Shown: positions 35,108 through 44,996 of the stretch, piece after piece
Layout of the letters: every line of letters starts with the position of its first letter
Position numbering within the stretch: position 1 is the stretch's first letter
Assembly: GCF_944324615.1 (NCBI RefSeq)
Contig: NZ_CALUWY010000021.1
Span: forward strand, 1 to 48,557
DNA length: 48,557 bases
Direction of reading: 5' to 3'
From: an uncultured Mailhella sp.
Lineage (GTDB): Bacteria; Desulfobacterota; Desulfovibrionia; Desulfovibrionales; Desulfovibrionaceae
The notes under the pieces: model-generated
What the model saw: only the letters and a program-made list of their open reading frames with translations
Database searches by the model: none
What the model was told of the DNA's origin: nothing
Made by a program: the position numbers and the translations under genes

Positions 35108-37819
35108 ATGGAAAAGGATACGATTATAGCTGATGCCAGGCGCCTTACCGCCGCCGCCGAACAGGCGCAGGAGTGGATACGGCGCAATGAAGACAGGGTA
35201 CGCGCCTGCGGTAAATCCAGAGAAGAAGTGCTTGTCAAGCTGCGTCGTCAGGCGCGCCTGTTCCGCAAGCTCGGCAGGGCGGCGGAACGCAAGATGTGCG
35301 CCGGCGTGTTCGGCCCGAGCCAGGCGGGCAAGTCCTACCTGCTTTCCTCCCTCGCGCGCGACGAGAACAAGGAAGTGCGCTGCGATTTCGACGGCAGGCA
35401 GTATGACTTTCTCAAGGATCTGAACCCCGGCGGTGCCAAGGAATCCACGGGTCTTGTCACCCGCTTCACCATGACGCCCCCGGCGAACATTCCTTCCGGC
35501 TATCCGGTGCATGTGCGCCTGCTGTCGGAAACGGAACTGGTCAAGATCTTCGCCAACACCTACTTCTGCGACTGCGACCACAAGGAAAAGGTGGACAAGA
35601 CCGCCATACAGACCGCCGTGGCCGCGCTGAAGGGCCGCACCGGGAGCGGGAACGCGCACATCACGCTGGATGTCATGGAAGATCTGCGCGAATACGTCAC
35701 CAATTCCTTCGGCGGGCTGAGCCGCGCCGCCGCGCTGGATGAGGTGTACTGGCACGACGCCATCGAAATGGCGCCGCGCCTGTCGCTGGACGACCGCGCG
35801 AGACTCTTCGGCATCATCTGGGACGGCATACCGGAATTCAACGACATGTTCCTCGCCCTGGCCACGGATCTGGCCAGACTCGGCAACGCCGAGGAGGCCT
35901 TCTGCGCCATGGATGCCCTCGTGCCCCGCGAAGCGAGCATCATCGACGTGGAAACGCTGGGCCGCACCGACTTTTCGCAGTGCCATGTGCGCGGCGAGAT
36001 CCATGTGCGCGGCGAGATAGAGATGTGCACGGCCGACGGCAGAAGGGCCTCCATTCTGCGCAAGAACGCCACGGCCATCATCGCCGAGCTTACCCTCGTC
36101 ATGACGCACAAGCCTGCGGACTACTTCGACCATACCGACCTTCTGGACTTCCCCGGCTACAAGGCCCGTCTGGAATGTTCGGACATCCGCGACTACCTGA
36201 CCAAGGGCAAGGAAGACAGCGCGGTGGAACAGTTCTTCCGCCGCGGCAAGGTGGCCTATCTCTTCCAGCGCTACAACGCGGAACGGGAACTGACCAGCCT
36301 GCTGCTGTGCGTGGCCACTTCCGACAACACGCCCGGCCTGCCCGGCGCGGTGGAGGAATGGATCATGGCCACCCACGGCAAGACGCCGGAAGACCGCCTG
36401 CACGCCAAGACCGCGCTTTTCTACATCCTCACCAAGTCGGATCATCACTTCGAGGAAAAAAGCGGCGCGAGGTCTGAAACCCGCTGGGACGACGTGCTGA
36501 AGGGCATGTTTCTCGGGCATTTCTCGGGCGCGTACAGCCAGAACACCCGCTGGGTGGAGGAATGGACGCCCAACCAGCCCTTCAACAATCTGTTCATGCT
36601 GCGTAACGTGAACATACGCTGGTCGAGCATGATGGATTACAGCTCCGACAACGCAGGCTGGAAGGAAACCGGCGTGCGGCCCAGCATGGAAGCCTACAGG
36701 GACGAGCTTCGCAAGGCCTTTCTGGAGTCGCATCTGGTGCGGAAGCACTTCCGTTCTCCGGAAACGGCCTTCGACGAGGTGATGAAGCTCAACGACGGCG
36801 GCATCGAGCACATCAAGCGCTGCCTGCAGCCTCTGTGCGACCCGAACCTGAAGCTCAACCAGATTGCAGGCTCCCTGTACACGGCGCGTCAGACGCTGCT
36901 TGCCACCCTGGCTCCCTTCTACCATTCCGGCAATCAGGAAGAAGAGCTGAAGAAGAAGATGCAGCTCTTCCAGAGCTTCGGCAAGTTGTTCCTCAACCCC
37001 AACTTCCAGGAACGCTTCCCCGAACTGCTGAACCGCTTCTCCATTTCTCCGGAACAGCTCTTCTACCTGTTCGGCGAGGCGGAACGCCGCTGCGACGAAT
37101 ACCGGGAATCGACGTTCACCCTTCCTCAGGAGGAAGAACCCGCCCCCGAAAGCGGAGATATGGAGGATATCGACGTCCTTGCCCTGCTGGACGACAATCC
37201 TCCCGCCGCCTCCACCGCCAGCGGTTCTGCCGCCGCCGTTCCGGCGGACAAGGACGAGCTGTACTTCTATGCCGAGCGCATCATCGAGGCATGGAGTTCG
37301 CGCATGCGCGATCTGGCGGATACGGCGGAGTGCACGGGCTACTACATGTTCCCCAAGACCACCTTCCTCGCCATGCTCGATGAATTCGACGTGGCCGTGA
37401 ACCGGCTGGAGATACAGAACAAGCTGGAGAGCAAGTTCCGGGAAATCGCCATGCCCGTGGACGTGTCGCGGGACAGCAAGATACGCAAGCAGGCGAGCTA
37501 CGCCATAGGCGTGCTCAACGATTTCGTGAGCTGGATGGGCAAGAATCCCGCGGATATGCCCGAATCCCAGCGCGTGGTGAACTACCGGGGCCAGAGCGTT
37601 ACGGTGTTCAGGGATGCGCCCGTCGTGGTCGATTATCCGGTGCTGCCGGAAGTGGCGAAGTCCCAGGCCAAGCAGTGGTACAAGGACTGGCTGACGACGT
37701 TTTACGGCATGCTGGTGGACAACGTGACCTCTTCCGACGGCATCAAGATCAATCTTGAGGAAAACACCCTGCTCGGCAACATCATCAAACAGATTAACGG
37801 GGAACAGGCAAGCGCATGA
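35108..37819 (+). CDS. srfC: SrfC family protein with GTPase-like motifs
   Basis: The 903-residue protein matches the SrfC family. An N-terminal helical region is followed by a P-loop GVFGPSQAGKSYLLSSL (near residue 68), LDFPG as a G3-type motif (near 346), and FYILTKSD as a G4-type TKxD (near 441), so a dynamin- or septin-like GTPase is likely. The C-terminal half is mainly helical. The ATG at 35108 has AAGGAAG upstream; an ATG overlapping the srfB stop (35069) would add 13 residues and is the alternative. The next gene overlaps it by 4 bp. Cytoplasmic, possibly membrane-associated through a partner. Confidence 0.85.
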   Translation: MEKDTIIADARRLTAAAEQAQEWIRRNEDRVRACGKSREEVLVKLRRQARLFRKLGRAAERKMCAGVFGPSQAGKSYLLSSLARDENKEVRCDFDGRQYDFLKDLNPGGAKESTGLVTRFTMTPPANIPSGYPVHVRLLSETELVKIFANTYFCDCDHKEKVDKTAIQTAVAALKGRTGSGNAHITLDVMEDLREYVTNSFGGLSRAAALDEVYWHDAIEMAPRLSLDDRARLFGIIWDGIPEFNDMFLALATDLARLGNAEEAFCAMDALVPREASIIDVETLGRTDFSQCHVRGEIHVRGEIEMCTADGRRASILRKNATAIIAELTLVMTHKPADYFDHTDLLDFPGYKARLECSDIRDYLTKGKEDSAVEQFFRRGKVAYLFQRYNAERELTSLLLCVATSDNTPGLPGAVEEWIMATHGKTPEDRLHAKTALFYILTKSDHHFEEKSGARSETRWDDVLKGMFLGHFSGAYSQNTRWVEEWTPNQPFNNLFMLRNVNIRWSSMMDYSSDNAGWKETGVRPSMEAYRDELRKAFLESHLVRKHFRSPETAFDEVMKLNDGGIEHIKRCLQPLCDPNLKLNQIAGSLYTARQTLLATLAPFYHSGNQEEELKKKMQLFQSFGKLFLNPNFQERFPELLNRFSISPEQLFYLFGEAERRCDEYRESTFTLPQEEEPAPESGDMEDIDVLALLDDNPPAASTASGSAAAVPADKDELYFYAERIIEAWSSRMRDLADTAECTGYYMFPKTTFLAMLDEFDVAVNRLEIQNKLESKFREIAMPVDVSRDSKIRKQASYAIGVLNDFVSWMGKNPADMPESQRVVNYRGQSVTVFRDAPVVVDYPVLPEVAKSQAKQWYKDWLTTFYGMLVDNVTSSDGIKINLEENTLLGNIIKQINGEQASA

Positions 37820-39183
37820 GAGCGGAATTTGATCAGAACGACCTGGATCCGGGCTATGCCCGTGTGACGTTGACGCGTGAGGACTCCGACACGGGCTTCT
37901 ACGAAGACGGGGACGGCATCGCCATAGGAAAGTATACCGGCAACACCTGCGAATACCTCTGCGCCGCAGGCGACGGCAGGTGGGGCGGCAGCCCCGAAAG
38001 CCTGAAGCTGGAAAAACCGCCCGTGGTGGAAGAGGGCAGTGTGTCCTTCGAGCTGCGGCCCGCCTATGTGGACAGCCTGGAGGGCGGCACCTATGAGGTG
38101 CGCCTTGTGGATGCCGCGGGGCAGGTGAAGGCCGAGGCCGTCATGCCCGCCTACGACATCGCCTGGTCGGGTCTGGAACACACCGGTACCCTGCGGGATT
38201 ACCGGGAAGTGGAGGCGGAAGAGGCGAAGAAGGCCGCTGAGGAAGCCGCGAAGAAGGCTGCGGAAGAAGCGGCAAGGAAGGCCGCGGAAGAAGCGGCCAG
38301 GGCCGAGGCCGAGAGAAAGGCTGCGGAAGAAGCCGCTCAGGCCGACGGAGCGAAGGCCTCCGCGCTTGCCGCCAGCATTGAGGCGGAAAGTCTGGCCGCC
38401 GAAGAGGCGGCCAAGGCCGAAGCGGAAAAGGCCGCGGCGGCATCGGCCGACGCAATGAACATTCCGCCCCTTGAGGCCGGTACCGGGGAAAAGAAGTCCG
38501 GCAAGGGCCTGATCATCGCCGCCGCCGTGGTGGTGGCCCTGCTGGCCGGGGGCGGAGCATACTTCATGATGAGCGGCACGGGCGCCGATCAGGCCGCCGA
38601 ACAGCAGCAGGCCGAACAGGCCGCCAGGGCCGAAGCCGAAAAGAAGGCTGCGGAAGAGGCGGCCAGGGCCGAAGAGGAAAAGAAGGCCGCGGAGGAAGCG
38701 GCAAAGGCCGAAGCGGAAAAGAAGGCCGCGGAGGAAGCGGCAAAGGCCGAGGCGGAAAAGAAGGCGGCGGAAGAAGCGGCGAAGGCCGAGGCTGCGAAGA
38801 AGGCCGCCGAGGAAGCGGCGATGCGTGCCGACGCCAAGGGCCGCGTGGCCTCCTTCTTTGCAGGCGAACGCACGCCCGAATCGGCCATGAAGCTTGCGGG
38901 CGAACTGGACGCCGATACCGTGGAGCAGCAGGACGCCCTGTTCCGCCTGTATTATTATGCCGCATCGGCCGACAACCCCGAAGGGGCGCAGCGTTATGCC
39001 GAATGCGTGGATCCTTCGCGTCCTGCCTGGGGAACCATCGGGAAGGACGGCGCGGAAGCCTGGTATTACTACGGCAAGTCTCCCGAAGGGGAAAGCGCGC
39101 GTGCCGCACTCCGTCAGTGGGCGGAACAGGCCGCGCAGAAGGGCGACGCTCAGGCCGCGGCATGGCTGCGGGAAATGAAGTAG
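37816..39183 (+). CDS. TolA-like bitopic protein of the srf cluster
   Basis: The 455-residue protein begins with a cytoplasmic domain of about 130 residues (strand-rich, GIAIGKYTGNTCEYLC; Tyr/Trp-containing). It then has a KKAAEEAAKKAAEEA-type helix (135-200), one TM segment (GLIIAAAVVVALLAGGGAYF at about 230-250), another long EAEKKAAEEAAKA helix (265-335) and a C-terminal domain of Sel1-like character (FRLYYYAASADNPEGAQRYA). The long Ala/Glu/Lys helix resembles TolA and could cross the periplasm. The stop of srfC overlaps its start. The family is unknown to me; the repeats could inflate false similarities. Confidence 0.7.
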   Translation: MRAEFDQNDLDPGYARVTLTREDSDTGFYEDGDGIAIGKYTGNTCEYLCAAGDGRWGGSPESLKLEKPPVVEEGSVSFELRPAYVDSLEGGTYEVRLVDAAGQVKAEAVMPAYDIAWSGLEHTGTLRDYREVEAEEAKKAAEEAAKKAAEEAARKAAEEAARAEAERKAAEEAAQADGAKASALAASIEAESLAAEEAAKAEAEKAAAASADAMNIPPLEAGTGEKKSGKGLIIAAAVVVALLAGGGAYFMMSGTGADQAAEQQQAEQAARAEAEKKAAEEAARAEEEKKAAEEAAKAEAEKKAAEEAAKAEAEKKAAEEAAKAEAAKKAAEEAAMRADAKGRVASFFAGERTPESAMKLAGELDADTVEQQDALFRLYYYAASADNPEGAQRYAECVDPSRPAWGTIGKDGAEAWYYYGKSPEGESARAALRQWAEQAAQKGDAQAAAWLREMK

Positions 39184-39190
39184 GTGGGTT

Positions 39191-41179
39191 ATGAACCATC
39201 GCATAGCAGCATCGTTTTTATGTGTGCTTTCCCTGCTTGTCGCGGTTCCGGCCATGGCCGAGCAGCCGCTCACGCAGGAAGGAAAGACGACGGTTTTCCA
39301 GCGTGTGGTGTCGCACCCCGGGGCGAAGCTCTACAGCGACGCTTCGGCCGCGCAGGTGGTGGGTTCTCCCCGCACGTTCACCTCGTTTTATGTGTACGCC
39401 CGGCAGAACGACATGCTGCGCGTGGGCGTGTCCTCCACCAAAGCCGACGGCTGGCTCAGGCTGGCGGATTCCACGGAATGGCCGCAGGCCATCACCATGG
39501 TGTTCACCGATCAGATGGGGCGTCAGCCCGTGCTGTTCTTCCGAAGCCATGAGGCCGTTCAGGAAGTCTGCACGGCCGAGAGCATCAAGGACACGGTGGC
39601 GCAGTATGTGGAGCTGTTCAACACTCCGGGGGCCAGAAAGCCCGCGGATCTGCCCGTCATAGCCACGGAACCCATGGAAAAGGACGGTCAGGTCTCGCAG
39701 AAGAACTTCTATCTTCTGCCTGTGCTGGACATCGACACGCAGTTCAACGACAGCGGCACGCAGCTTCTGCATGTGGCCTGCATCGATCCCGGCGTGCCGG
39801 GAGAGGAAAAGAAGGCCGACGCGCAGCAGGAGCAGAAGTCCGACGGCATGACCACGGGCATCGTGTTCGTCATCGACACCACCAAGTCCATGAAGCCCTA
39901 TATCGACCAGACGCGCGAAATCATCCGCACCGTGTACGACAGGCTTCAGAAGTCTCCCGCAAAGGACAATGTCGCCATCGCCGTGGTGGCCTTCCGCAGC
40001 AATGTGGAAAAGCGCCCGGCCACGGAATACAACACCCGCATCGTGAGCGACTTTGCCACCGTGGCGGAACGCGACGTGCTGGAGAATCTGCTTCAGCAGG
40101 TGGAGGAATGCACCGCTTCCACCCATGACTTCAACGAGGACTCCCTCGCCGGCGTGAAGGAAGCCGTGGACGCCCTGAGCTGGGACAAGGTGGACGCAAG
40201 GACCATGCTGCTCATCACGGACGCCGGTCCCCTGGCGGGCAGCGATCCCACGTCGAATACCGGCATGAGTCCGGAAGGCATGGCGGACTACCTGCGCACG
40301 AACAAGATATTCCTCACGGCCGTGCATGTGAAAACCCCTGCCGGCAGGAAGAATCACGCCTACGCGGAAAAGTGCTACCGGGAACTGTCGATACTGAGCA
40401 ACAACCGTTCAAGCTACATTCCCATCAACGCCCCCACGCCCGCCGAGGGCGCCAAGGCCTTCAACGCCGTGGGCAGGCTCATTGCCGACACCTACTGCGC
40501 CATTGCGGAAAAGCAGCTCAAGGGCGGCGCCATGCAGAAGCCGAAGACGCAGGAGCTTTCCGCAGAGCTTTCTGCCGAGGAAATGGCGCGCCGCACGGCG
40601 GAAACCATAGGTTACGCCATGCAGCTGCAGTTTGTGGGCGATCACAAGGGAACGCGCGCTCCGCAGGTGGTCAGCGCCTGGATAGCCGACGCCGACCTCA
40701 CCGCGCTGGAGGAGAACCCCAACGCCGCGCCCGTGCCCGTGGTGTATCCTGCGGTGCTTCTGACCAAGCTTCAGCTCAGCCAGCTCCGCAAGCAGCTCAA
40801 GCTCATCATCACCACGGCCGAAGAGGCCTTCCTGCAGGACAGCGAGCAGTTCAACTTCTACGAACAGCTCATGTCCGCCGCCGCTCAGATGAGCCGCGAT
40901 CCTTCCAGCTTCAACAAGGACCCCGGCGCCAACCTGGCGCAGAAGGGCGTGCTGCTTGAGGTGCTGGACGGCCTGCCCTACAAGAGCGAAGTGCTCCGCC
41001 TCCGTCAGCAGGACTGGCTGGACATGAGCACCGGCGAAAGGCAGAAGTTCATCAGCCGCCTGAAGGGGCTGGTGCGTCGTTATGAAGAATACGACCGCGA
41101 CAACACCCACTGGGAGGGCTTCGGCTCCACCAACAGCAATGAATGGGTGTATCGTGTTCCCCTCAACATGCTTCCCTGA
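39191..41179 (+). CDS. Secreted von Willebrand factor A domain protein
   Basis: The 662-residue protein has a Sec signal peptide (cut after AMA, residue 23). Residues 35-100 look like an SH3-type fold (GAKLYSDASAAQVVG, SFYVYARQ, GWLRLADS). A vWA domain spans about 218-420: GIVFVIDTTKSM contains DxTxS, a variant of the usual DxSxS metal-ion-dependent adhesion site, then ARTMLLITDAGPLAG. The C-terminal 240 residues are helical. vWA proteins often bind partners in chaperone-like or assembly roles. The start follows AGGTGG, 7 bp after the previous stop; its own stop overlaps the next ATG (TGATG). Confidence 0.8.
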   Translation: MNHRIAASFLCVLSLLVAVPAMAEQPLTQEGKTTVFQRVVSHPGAKLYSDASAAQVVGSPRTFTSFYVYARQNDMLRVGVSSTKADGWLRLADSTEWPQAITMVFTDQMGRQPVLFFRSHEAVQEVCTAESIKDTVAQYVELFNTPGARKPADLPVIATEPMEKDGQVSQKNFYLLPVLDIDTQFNDSGTQLLHVACIDPGVPGEEKKADAQQEQKSDGMTTGIVFVIDTTKSMKPYIDQTREIIRTVYDRLQKSPAKDNVAIAVVAFRSNVEKRPATEYNTRIVSDFATVAERDVLENLLQQVEECTASTHDFNEDSLAGVKEAVDALSWDKVDARTMLLITDAGPLAGSDPTSNTGMSPEGMADYLRTNKIFLTAVHVKTPAGRKNHAYAEKCYRELSILSNNRSSYIPINAPTPAEGAKAFNAVGRLIADTYCAIAEKQLKGGAMQKPKTQELSAELSAEEMARRTAETIGYAMQLQFVGDHKGTRAPQVVSAWIADADLTALEENPNAAPVPVVYPAVLLTKLQLSQLRKQLKLIITTAEEAFLQDSEQFNFYEQLMSAAAQMSRDPSSFNKDPGANLAQKGVLLEVLDGLPYKSEVLRLRQQDWLDMSTGERQKFISRLKGLVRRYEEYDRDNTHWEGFGSTNSNEWVYRVPLNMLP

Positions 41180-41910
41180 TGATAACGAAGCTTGAAAACG
41201 TCATGAAGCAGCGCGACATGGGGGCGGGCTACCGCCTCCATGTCCGAAGCTTCTCGGTACAGGAAGGGGAGCGCATCGCCATTACCGGGCCGAGCGGATG
41301 CGGCAAGAGCACCACGCTCGACATTCTGGGCATGGTGCTGCGTCCCGACGGCGCGGAGCGCTTTGTCTTCTGTACGGGGGAAAAGGAAGTGGACGTGGCC
41401 GGTCTCTGGGAGCAGTCCCGGACGGAGCTGCTCACGGATCTGAGGCGCGTGCACATGGGCTATGTCCTGCAGACGGGCGGTCTTTTTCCCTTCCTCACGG
41501 TGGAGGAGAACATTGCGCTCACGGCGCACGCCTCCGGCACGGACAATGCCGCGGCCCGCGCCTGGGCCGCGGAACTCATGGACAGGCTGGAAATCACGCG
41601 CCTTCGCAGGGCCTGGCCCGATACGCTTTCCATAGGGGAAAGGCAGCGCGTGGCCATAGCGCGGGCGCTTGCTCCCCGGCCGCGCCTGCTGCTGGCCGAC
41701 GAACCCACGGCCGCCCTTGACCCCGGGCTTTCGCGCAAGGTCATGAAGCTGTTTCTCGACGTGGTGCGCGAGTGCAGCGCCTCCGTGGTCATGGTTTCGC
41801 ACGATGTGTCTCTCGTGCACGAATTCGCCTTCAGGGAAGTGCCCATCGTGGTGCGCAGTGAGGGGGATCATTTAAGCGCCGTTCTGGATGAGCGGGGGGG
41901 AGAAGCGTAG
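41179..41910 (+). CDS. LolD-like ABC transporter ATPase
   Basis: The 243-residue ATPase has Walker A GPSGCGKST (near residue 38), a Q-loop in YVLQTGGLFPFLTVEENIAL, a divergent signature LSIGERQR, Walker B LLLADEP and a switch His in MVSHD. This is the MacB/LolD subfamily size and motif set, used with FtsX-type permeases for lipoprotein release or envelope work rather than ordinary uptake. Its ATG overlaps the stop of the vWA gene, and its stop is directly before the permease ATG. The signature differs from LSGGQ, which may be a family feature. It is likely to form a complex with the next gene. Confidence 0.88.
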   Translation: MITKLENVMKQRDMGAGYRLHVRSFSVQEGERIAITGPSGCGKSTTLDILGMVLRPDGAERFVFCTGEKEVDVAGLWEQSRTELLTDLRRVHMGYVLQTGGLFPFLTVEENIALTAHASGTDNAAARAWAAELMDRLEITRLRRAWPDTLSIGERQRVAIARALAPRPRLLLADEPTAALDPGLSRKVMKLFLDVVRECSASVVMVSHDVSLVHEFAFREVPIVVRSEGDHLSAVLDERGGEA

Positions 41911-43140
41911 ATGTTCCATCTCTCCATGTTGTCGATGCGCCTTGCCCTGCGGGACTGGCTGCGGGAAAGCAATCTTTCCTTCTGCGGCGTGCTCGCCCTG
42001 GCCAGCATGCTTGCCCCGCTTCTGGTGCTGCACGGGGTGCACATGGGGGTGATCGAAAGGCTCCGCGAGAACCTTATGAGCGATCCTGCCGTGCTGGTGC
42101 TCATTCCTGCCGGGGGCAGGGGCGCGGGCTTTGACGAGGCCTTCATCGGGAAGGCGGGCGCGCAGCCCGGATGCGTGTTCTGCATAGGGCGCACGCGCGA
42201 CGTGGCTTCCGAAATACAGCTTGTGGCCGGGGAAGGCGTGCGCCGTACCGTCACGCTGGAGGCTAGCGCTCCCGGCGATCCCGTCCTTTCCCGCCACGGC
42301 ATAGCCGCGCCCTGTTCCTCGCCGGACAACTTTGAAATCGTGCTTGCCGCCACGGCTGCGGAAAAGCTCAAGGTCGCTGCGGGGGACGAAGTGTCCGCCT
42401 CCCTGGGGCGCAGGCTGTCTTCGGGGAAATTCCAGCAGAAGAAACTGACCTTCACGGTGAAGGGCGTGCTTCCGCCCGAGGCCACGGGCATGGACACGGG
42501 CTTTGTGGACATGAACACCCTGACGGCCATACAGGATTTCCGCGACGGCGTGACGTCGGAACTTCTGCGCTTCGAGGGGGATTTTCCTCCGGCCAAAGTC
42601 CGGCATTTCGAGTCGTTCCGCGCCTATGCGGCCTCACTGGACGATGTGGAGAAGCTTGAACAGTGGTTCGTTTCCCAGGATGTTCCGGTCAAGACCCGTT
42701 CCCGCGACATTGCCAACATCAAGAACATCGATTCCACCCTCTCTTCGGTCATCATGCTCATTGCGCTCAGCACCTGCGCCGGTTTCTTCGCCTTCATGGC
42801 CAGCACCGCACAGGCCGCCGTGCGCCGCAAGTGGAAGCTCATGGGCATGCTGCGCCTCATAGGCTTCACGCGCTCCTCGCTGCTGGTCTATCCCGTGGTG
42901 CAGGCTCTTGCAACGGGCGGAACCGGCTGCCTTCTGGCCTTCGGCTTTTACGGGCTTGTGGCCTTTGCCATTGATATGATGTTTTCCGACAGAACGGGCG
43001 GCGAGGCCATCTGCACCGTGTCCGCCGCCTTCCTCTGTCTGACGTTTCTCTGCGTCCAGGCGCTTTCCGTCCTTGCGTCACTGCGTGCCGCGATACGGGC
43101 CTCCGCCATTGAACCTTCAGCCGTTATCAGAGAACTGTAG
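41911..43140 (+). CDS. FtsX-type ABC permease
   Basis: The 409-residue protein has the FtsX/LolC layout: TM1 near residues 20-40 (GVLALASMLAPLLVLHGV), a periplasmic domain of about 220 residues, and three C-terminal TM helices near 270-295, 325-350 and 370-395. Conserved features include the long periplasmic loop and RRKWKLMGMLRLIGFTRSS as the coupling-helix region. The start codon follows the previous stop directly. It differs from uptake permeases and suggests mechanical transmission across the membrane. It ends 8 bp before the next gene. Confidence 0.85.
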   Translation: MFHLSMLSMRLALRDWLRESNLSFCGVLALASMLAPLLVLHGVHMGVIERLRENLMSDPAVLVLIPAGGRGAGFDEAFIGKAGAQPGCVFCIGRTRDVASEIQLVAGEGVRRTVTLEASAPGDPVLSRHGIAAPCSSPDNFEIVLAATAAEKLKVAAGDEVSASLGRRLSSGKFQQKKLTFTVKGVLPPEATGMDTGFVDMNTLTAIQDFRDGVTSELLRFEGDFPPAKVRHFESFRAYAASLDDVEKLEQWFVSQDVPVKTRSRDIANIKNIDSTLSSVIMLIALSTCAGFFAFMASTAQAAVRRKWKLMGMLRLIGFTRSSLLVYPVVQALATGGTGCLLAFGFYGLVAFAIDMMFSDRTGGEAICTVSAAFLCLTFLCVQALSVLASLRAAIRASAIEPSAVIREL

Positions 43141-43148
43141 AGGTAACC

Positions 43149-44993
43149 ATGCTGAAACAGACCGTTGTGCTTTCTCTTCTGGCGGGCCTTCTTCTTCTGC
43201 CCTGTACGGGCGAGGCCGCGCTCAAACCGGCCAGGAAGACGACTGCCGCAGCACTCAGCCCCGCCGACTGCTGCAATCCCCGTCCCGCTTCCGACGATAT
43301 CGAACTGCCCATGCCCTGCGGCATGACCATGGTGCTGCGCCCCGTGGCCATTCCTGTGAGCGGCTTTCTGGGGGACAAGCAGTTTCCCATGGGCCTGAGC
43401 TCCACCGAGGAGGGCCGGAGCCTGTATGAAAAGCAGATGGCCGCCCACATCAGCGCGCCCTTCCGGCAGGAGAATCTGCCCGCAGCCTGGAGCGGAAAGC
43501 TCCCCGCCGATGAAAAGGACGCCTACTGCTATTACTTCATAGGCAAATATGAAATCACTCGGGCGCAGTGGGCCGCCGTCATGGAGGGCAAGGAAGTCAC
43601 CGAAGGCGGAAACCTCCCCGTGAGCGACATCTCCTGGTACGATCTTCAGGAATTCTTCCGTAAATACAACGAGTGGCTGCTTTCCTCCCACGTCGACGCC
43701 GTGCCCCGCATCGACAATGTTCCGGCCTTCCTCCGCCTTCCCACGGAAGCGGAATGGGAATTTGCCGCACGCGGAGGCAACCTTCCGCCCGAGGTGCAGG
43801 TGGACAATGACTTTGTGCTCGACGAGGGCCGCGTGGTGGAAGATTACGCCATCTTCGGTTCCCGTTACGATGCGCCCATGCCCGTAGGCTCCCGCATGGC
43901 CAACACTCTCGGCGTGTACGACATGGCCGGCAACGTGGCGGAATTCGTGCAGGGGGGCTTCCGCTTCACCATTTCCGATACCGTGGCGGGCGGCGGTCAT
44001 GTCCGGCGTCTGCACGGCGCGGAAGGCGGCCTGCTGGTCAAGGGCGGCAGCTTCCTGGCCACGGATGAAAAAGACGTGTATCCGGGCAAGCGCGTGGAAG
44101 TGCAGATGTTCCAGAAGCAGGCCGACGGCTCGTTCCTGCCCTACAGCACCCGTTCTCTGGGGGCCCGGGTGGTGCTTGCCTCCATCAACGTGCCGGGCAT
44201 GAAGCGCGCCATGAGCATTCTCAAGGAAGAGGAACAGCTGAGCGGCGCCGTGGCTTCCGCTCCGGAGCCTTCTGCGCAGGTTGAGGAGCAGCCCGATGTG
44301 CAGGCTGCACCGGAAGCTCAGCAAGCCGCTCCCGAAAAGGACGCCGGCGCAAAGCCCGCTTCCAGGGACAGGCTTGTGTCCATTGATCTTTCCGGCGATC
44401 CCCTGCGGGAGCTGGAAAAAATCTACGGAGCCACGTCCTCGCCCTTTGTGAAGAGTAATCTCGATCAGTTCAGGGATCTTCTGAAGGACGTCAACGCCTC
44501 CCTCACGCGCGAAAGAGACGCCAACCTTCTCAGCTCCCTGCGTTCTGCGGTGTACAAGGCCGATTCTCTCTCCAACATCGCCTTCCGCTGCTATCAGCTG
44601 AATTATGTGCTCAAGGATGTGAAGAAGAAGATTCCCAATCTTCCGGCCGCCAAGGAAAAGCAGATGAAGGAGCAGATCCTTGAACATTACCGGAACCTGG
44701 AGATTTCCACCAACTTCTACCGCCTGAGCGTGAAGGAAATCGCGGAATATCCTCCGAAGGATGTGGCCAACAAGATCCTTCAGCTTCGCAAGGAATACGC
44801 GGGAGACGACAGGCTCAATACCAACTTCCGCAATAATCTCGAAGCGTTTGCCGAACATGTGGAATTCGCCAGAACGCAGGGAACGGCCCGGCTGACCAAC
44901 AGCATGGTGTGGAAGAGAATCATGCCCGCCAAGGAAATGCTTTCTCTTCTGAACGAGCTGGAAAAGGAAATCCATAAAAAGAAGGGACGTTGA
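43149..44993 (+). CDS. Secreted SUMF1/FGE-domain protein
   Basis: The 614-residue protein has a signal peptide (LLAGLLLLPCTGEA). The sequence LLPCTG includes a Cys, but the context is not a clean lipobox. An FGE-sulfatase (SUMF1) domain covers about 60-350: GKYEITRAQWAAVMEG, PVSDISWYDLQEF, RLPTEAEWEFAARGG, YDMAGNVAEFVQGG and VKGGSF. Such domains oxidise Cys to formylglycine in FGE, but in many bacterial proteins they act as binding folds. Residues 360-614 are a helical extension (Glu/Ala linker, then Ser/Leu/Lys helices) with no known function. It lies 8 bp after the permease and 3 bp before the next gene. Confidence 0.8.
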   Translation: MLKQTVVLSLLAGLLLLPCTGEAALKPARKTTAAALSPADCCNPRPASDDIELPMPCGMTMVLRPVAIPVSGFLGDKQFPMGLSSTEEGRSLYEKQMAAHISAPFRQENLPAAWSGKLPADEKDAYCYYFIGKYEITRAQWAAVMEGKEVTEGGNLPVSDISWYDLQEFFRKYNEWLLSSHVDAVPRIDNVPAFLRLPTEAEWEFAARGGNLPPEVQVDNDFVLDEGRVVEDYAIFGSRYDAPMPVGSRMANTLGVYDMAGNVAEFVQGGFRFTISDTVAGGGHVRRLHGAEGGLLVKGGSFLATDEKDVYPGKRVEVQMFQKQADGSFLPYSTRSLGARVVLASINVPGMKRAMSILKEEEQLSGAVASAPEPSAQVEEQPDVQAAPEAQQAAPEKDAGAKPASRDRLVSIDLSGDPLRELEKIYGATSSPFVKSNLDQFRDLLKDVNASLTRERDANLLSSLRSAVYKADSLSNIAFRCYQLNYVLKDVKKKIPNLPAAKEKQMKEQILEHYRNLEISTNFYRLSVKEIAEYPPKDVANKILQLRKEYAGDDRLNTNFRNNLEAFAEHVEFARTQGTARLTNSMVWKRIMPAKEMLSLLNELEKEIHKKKGR

Positions 44994-44996
44994 TCC

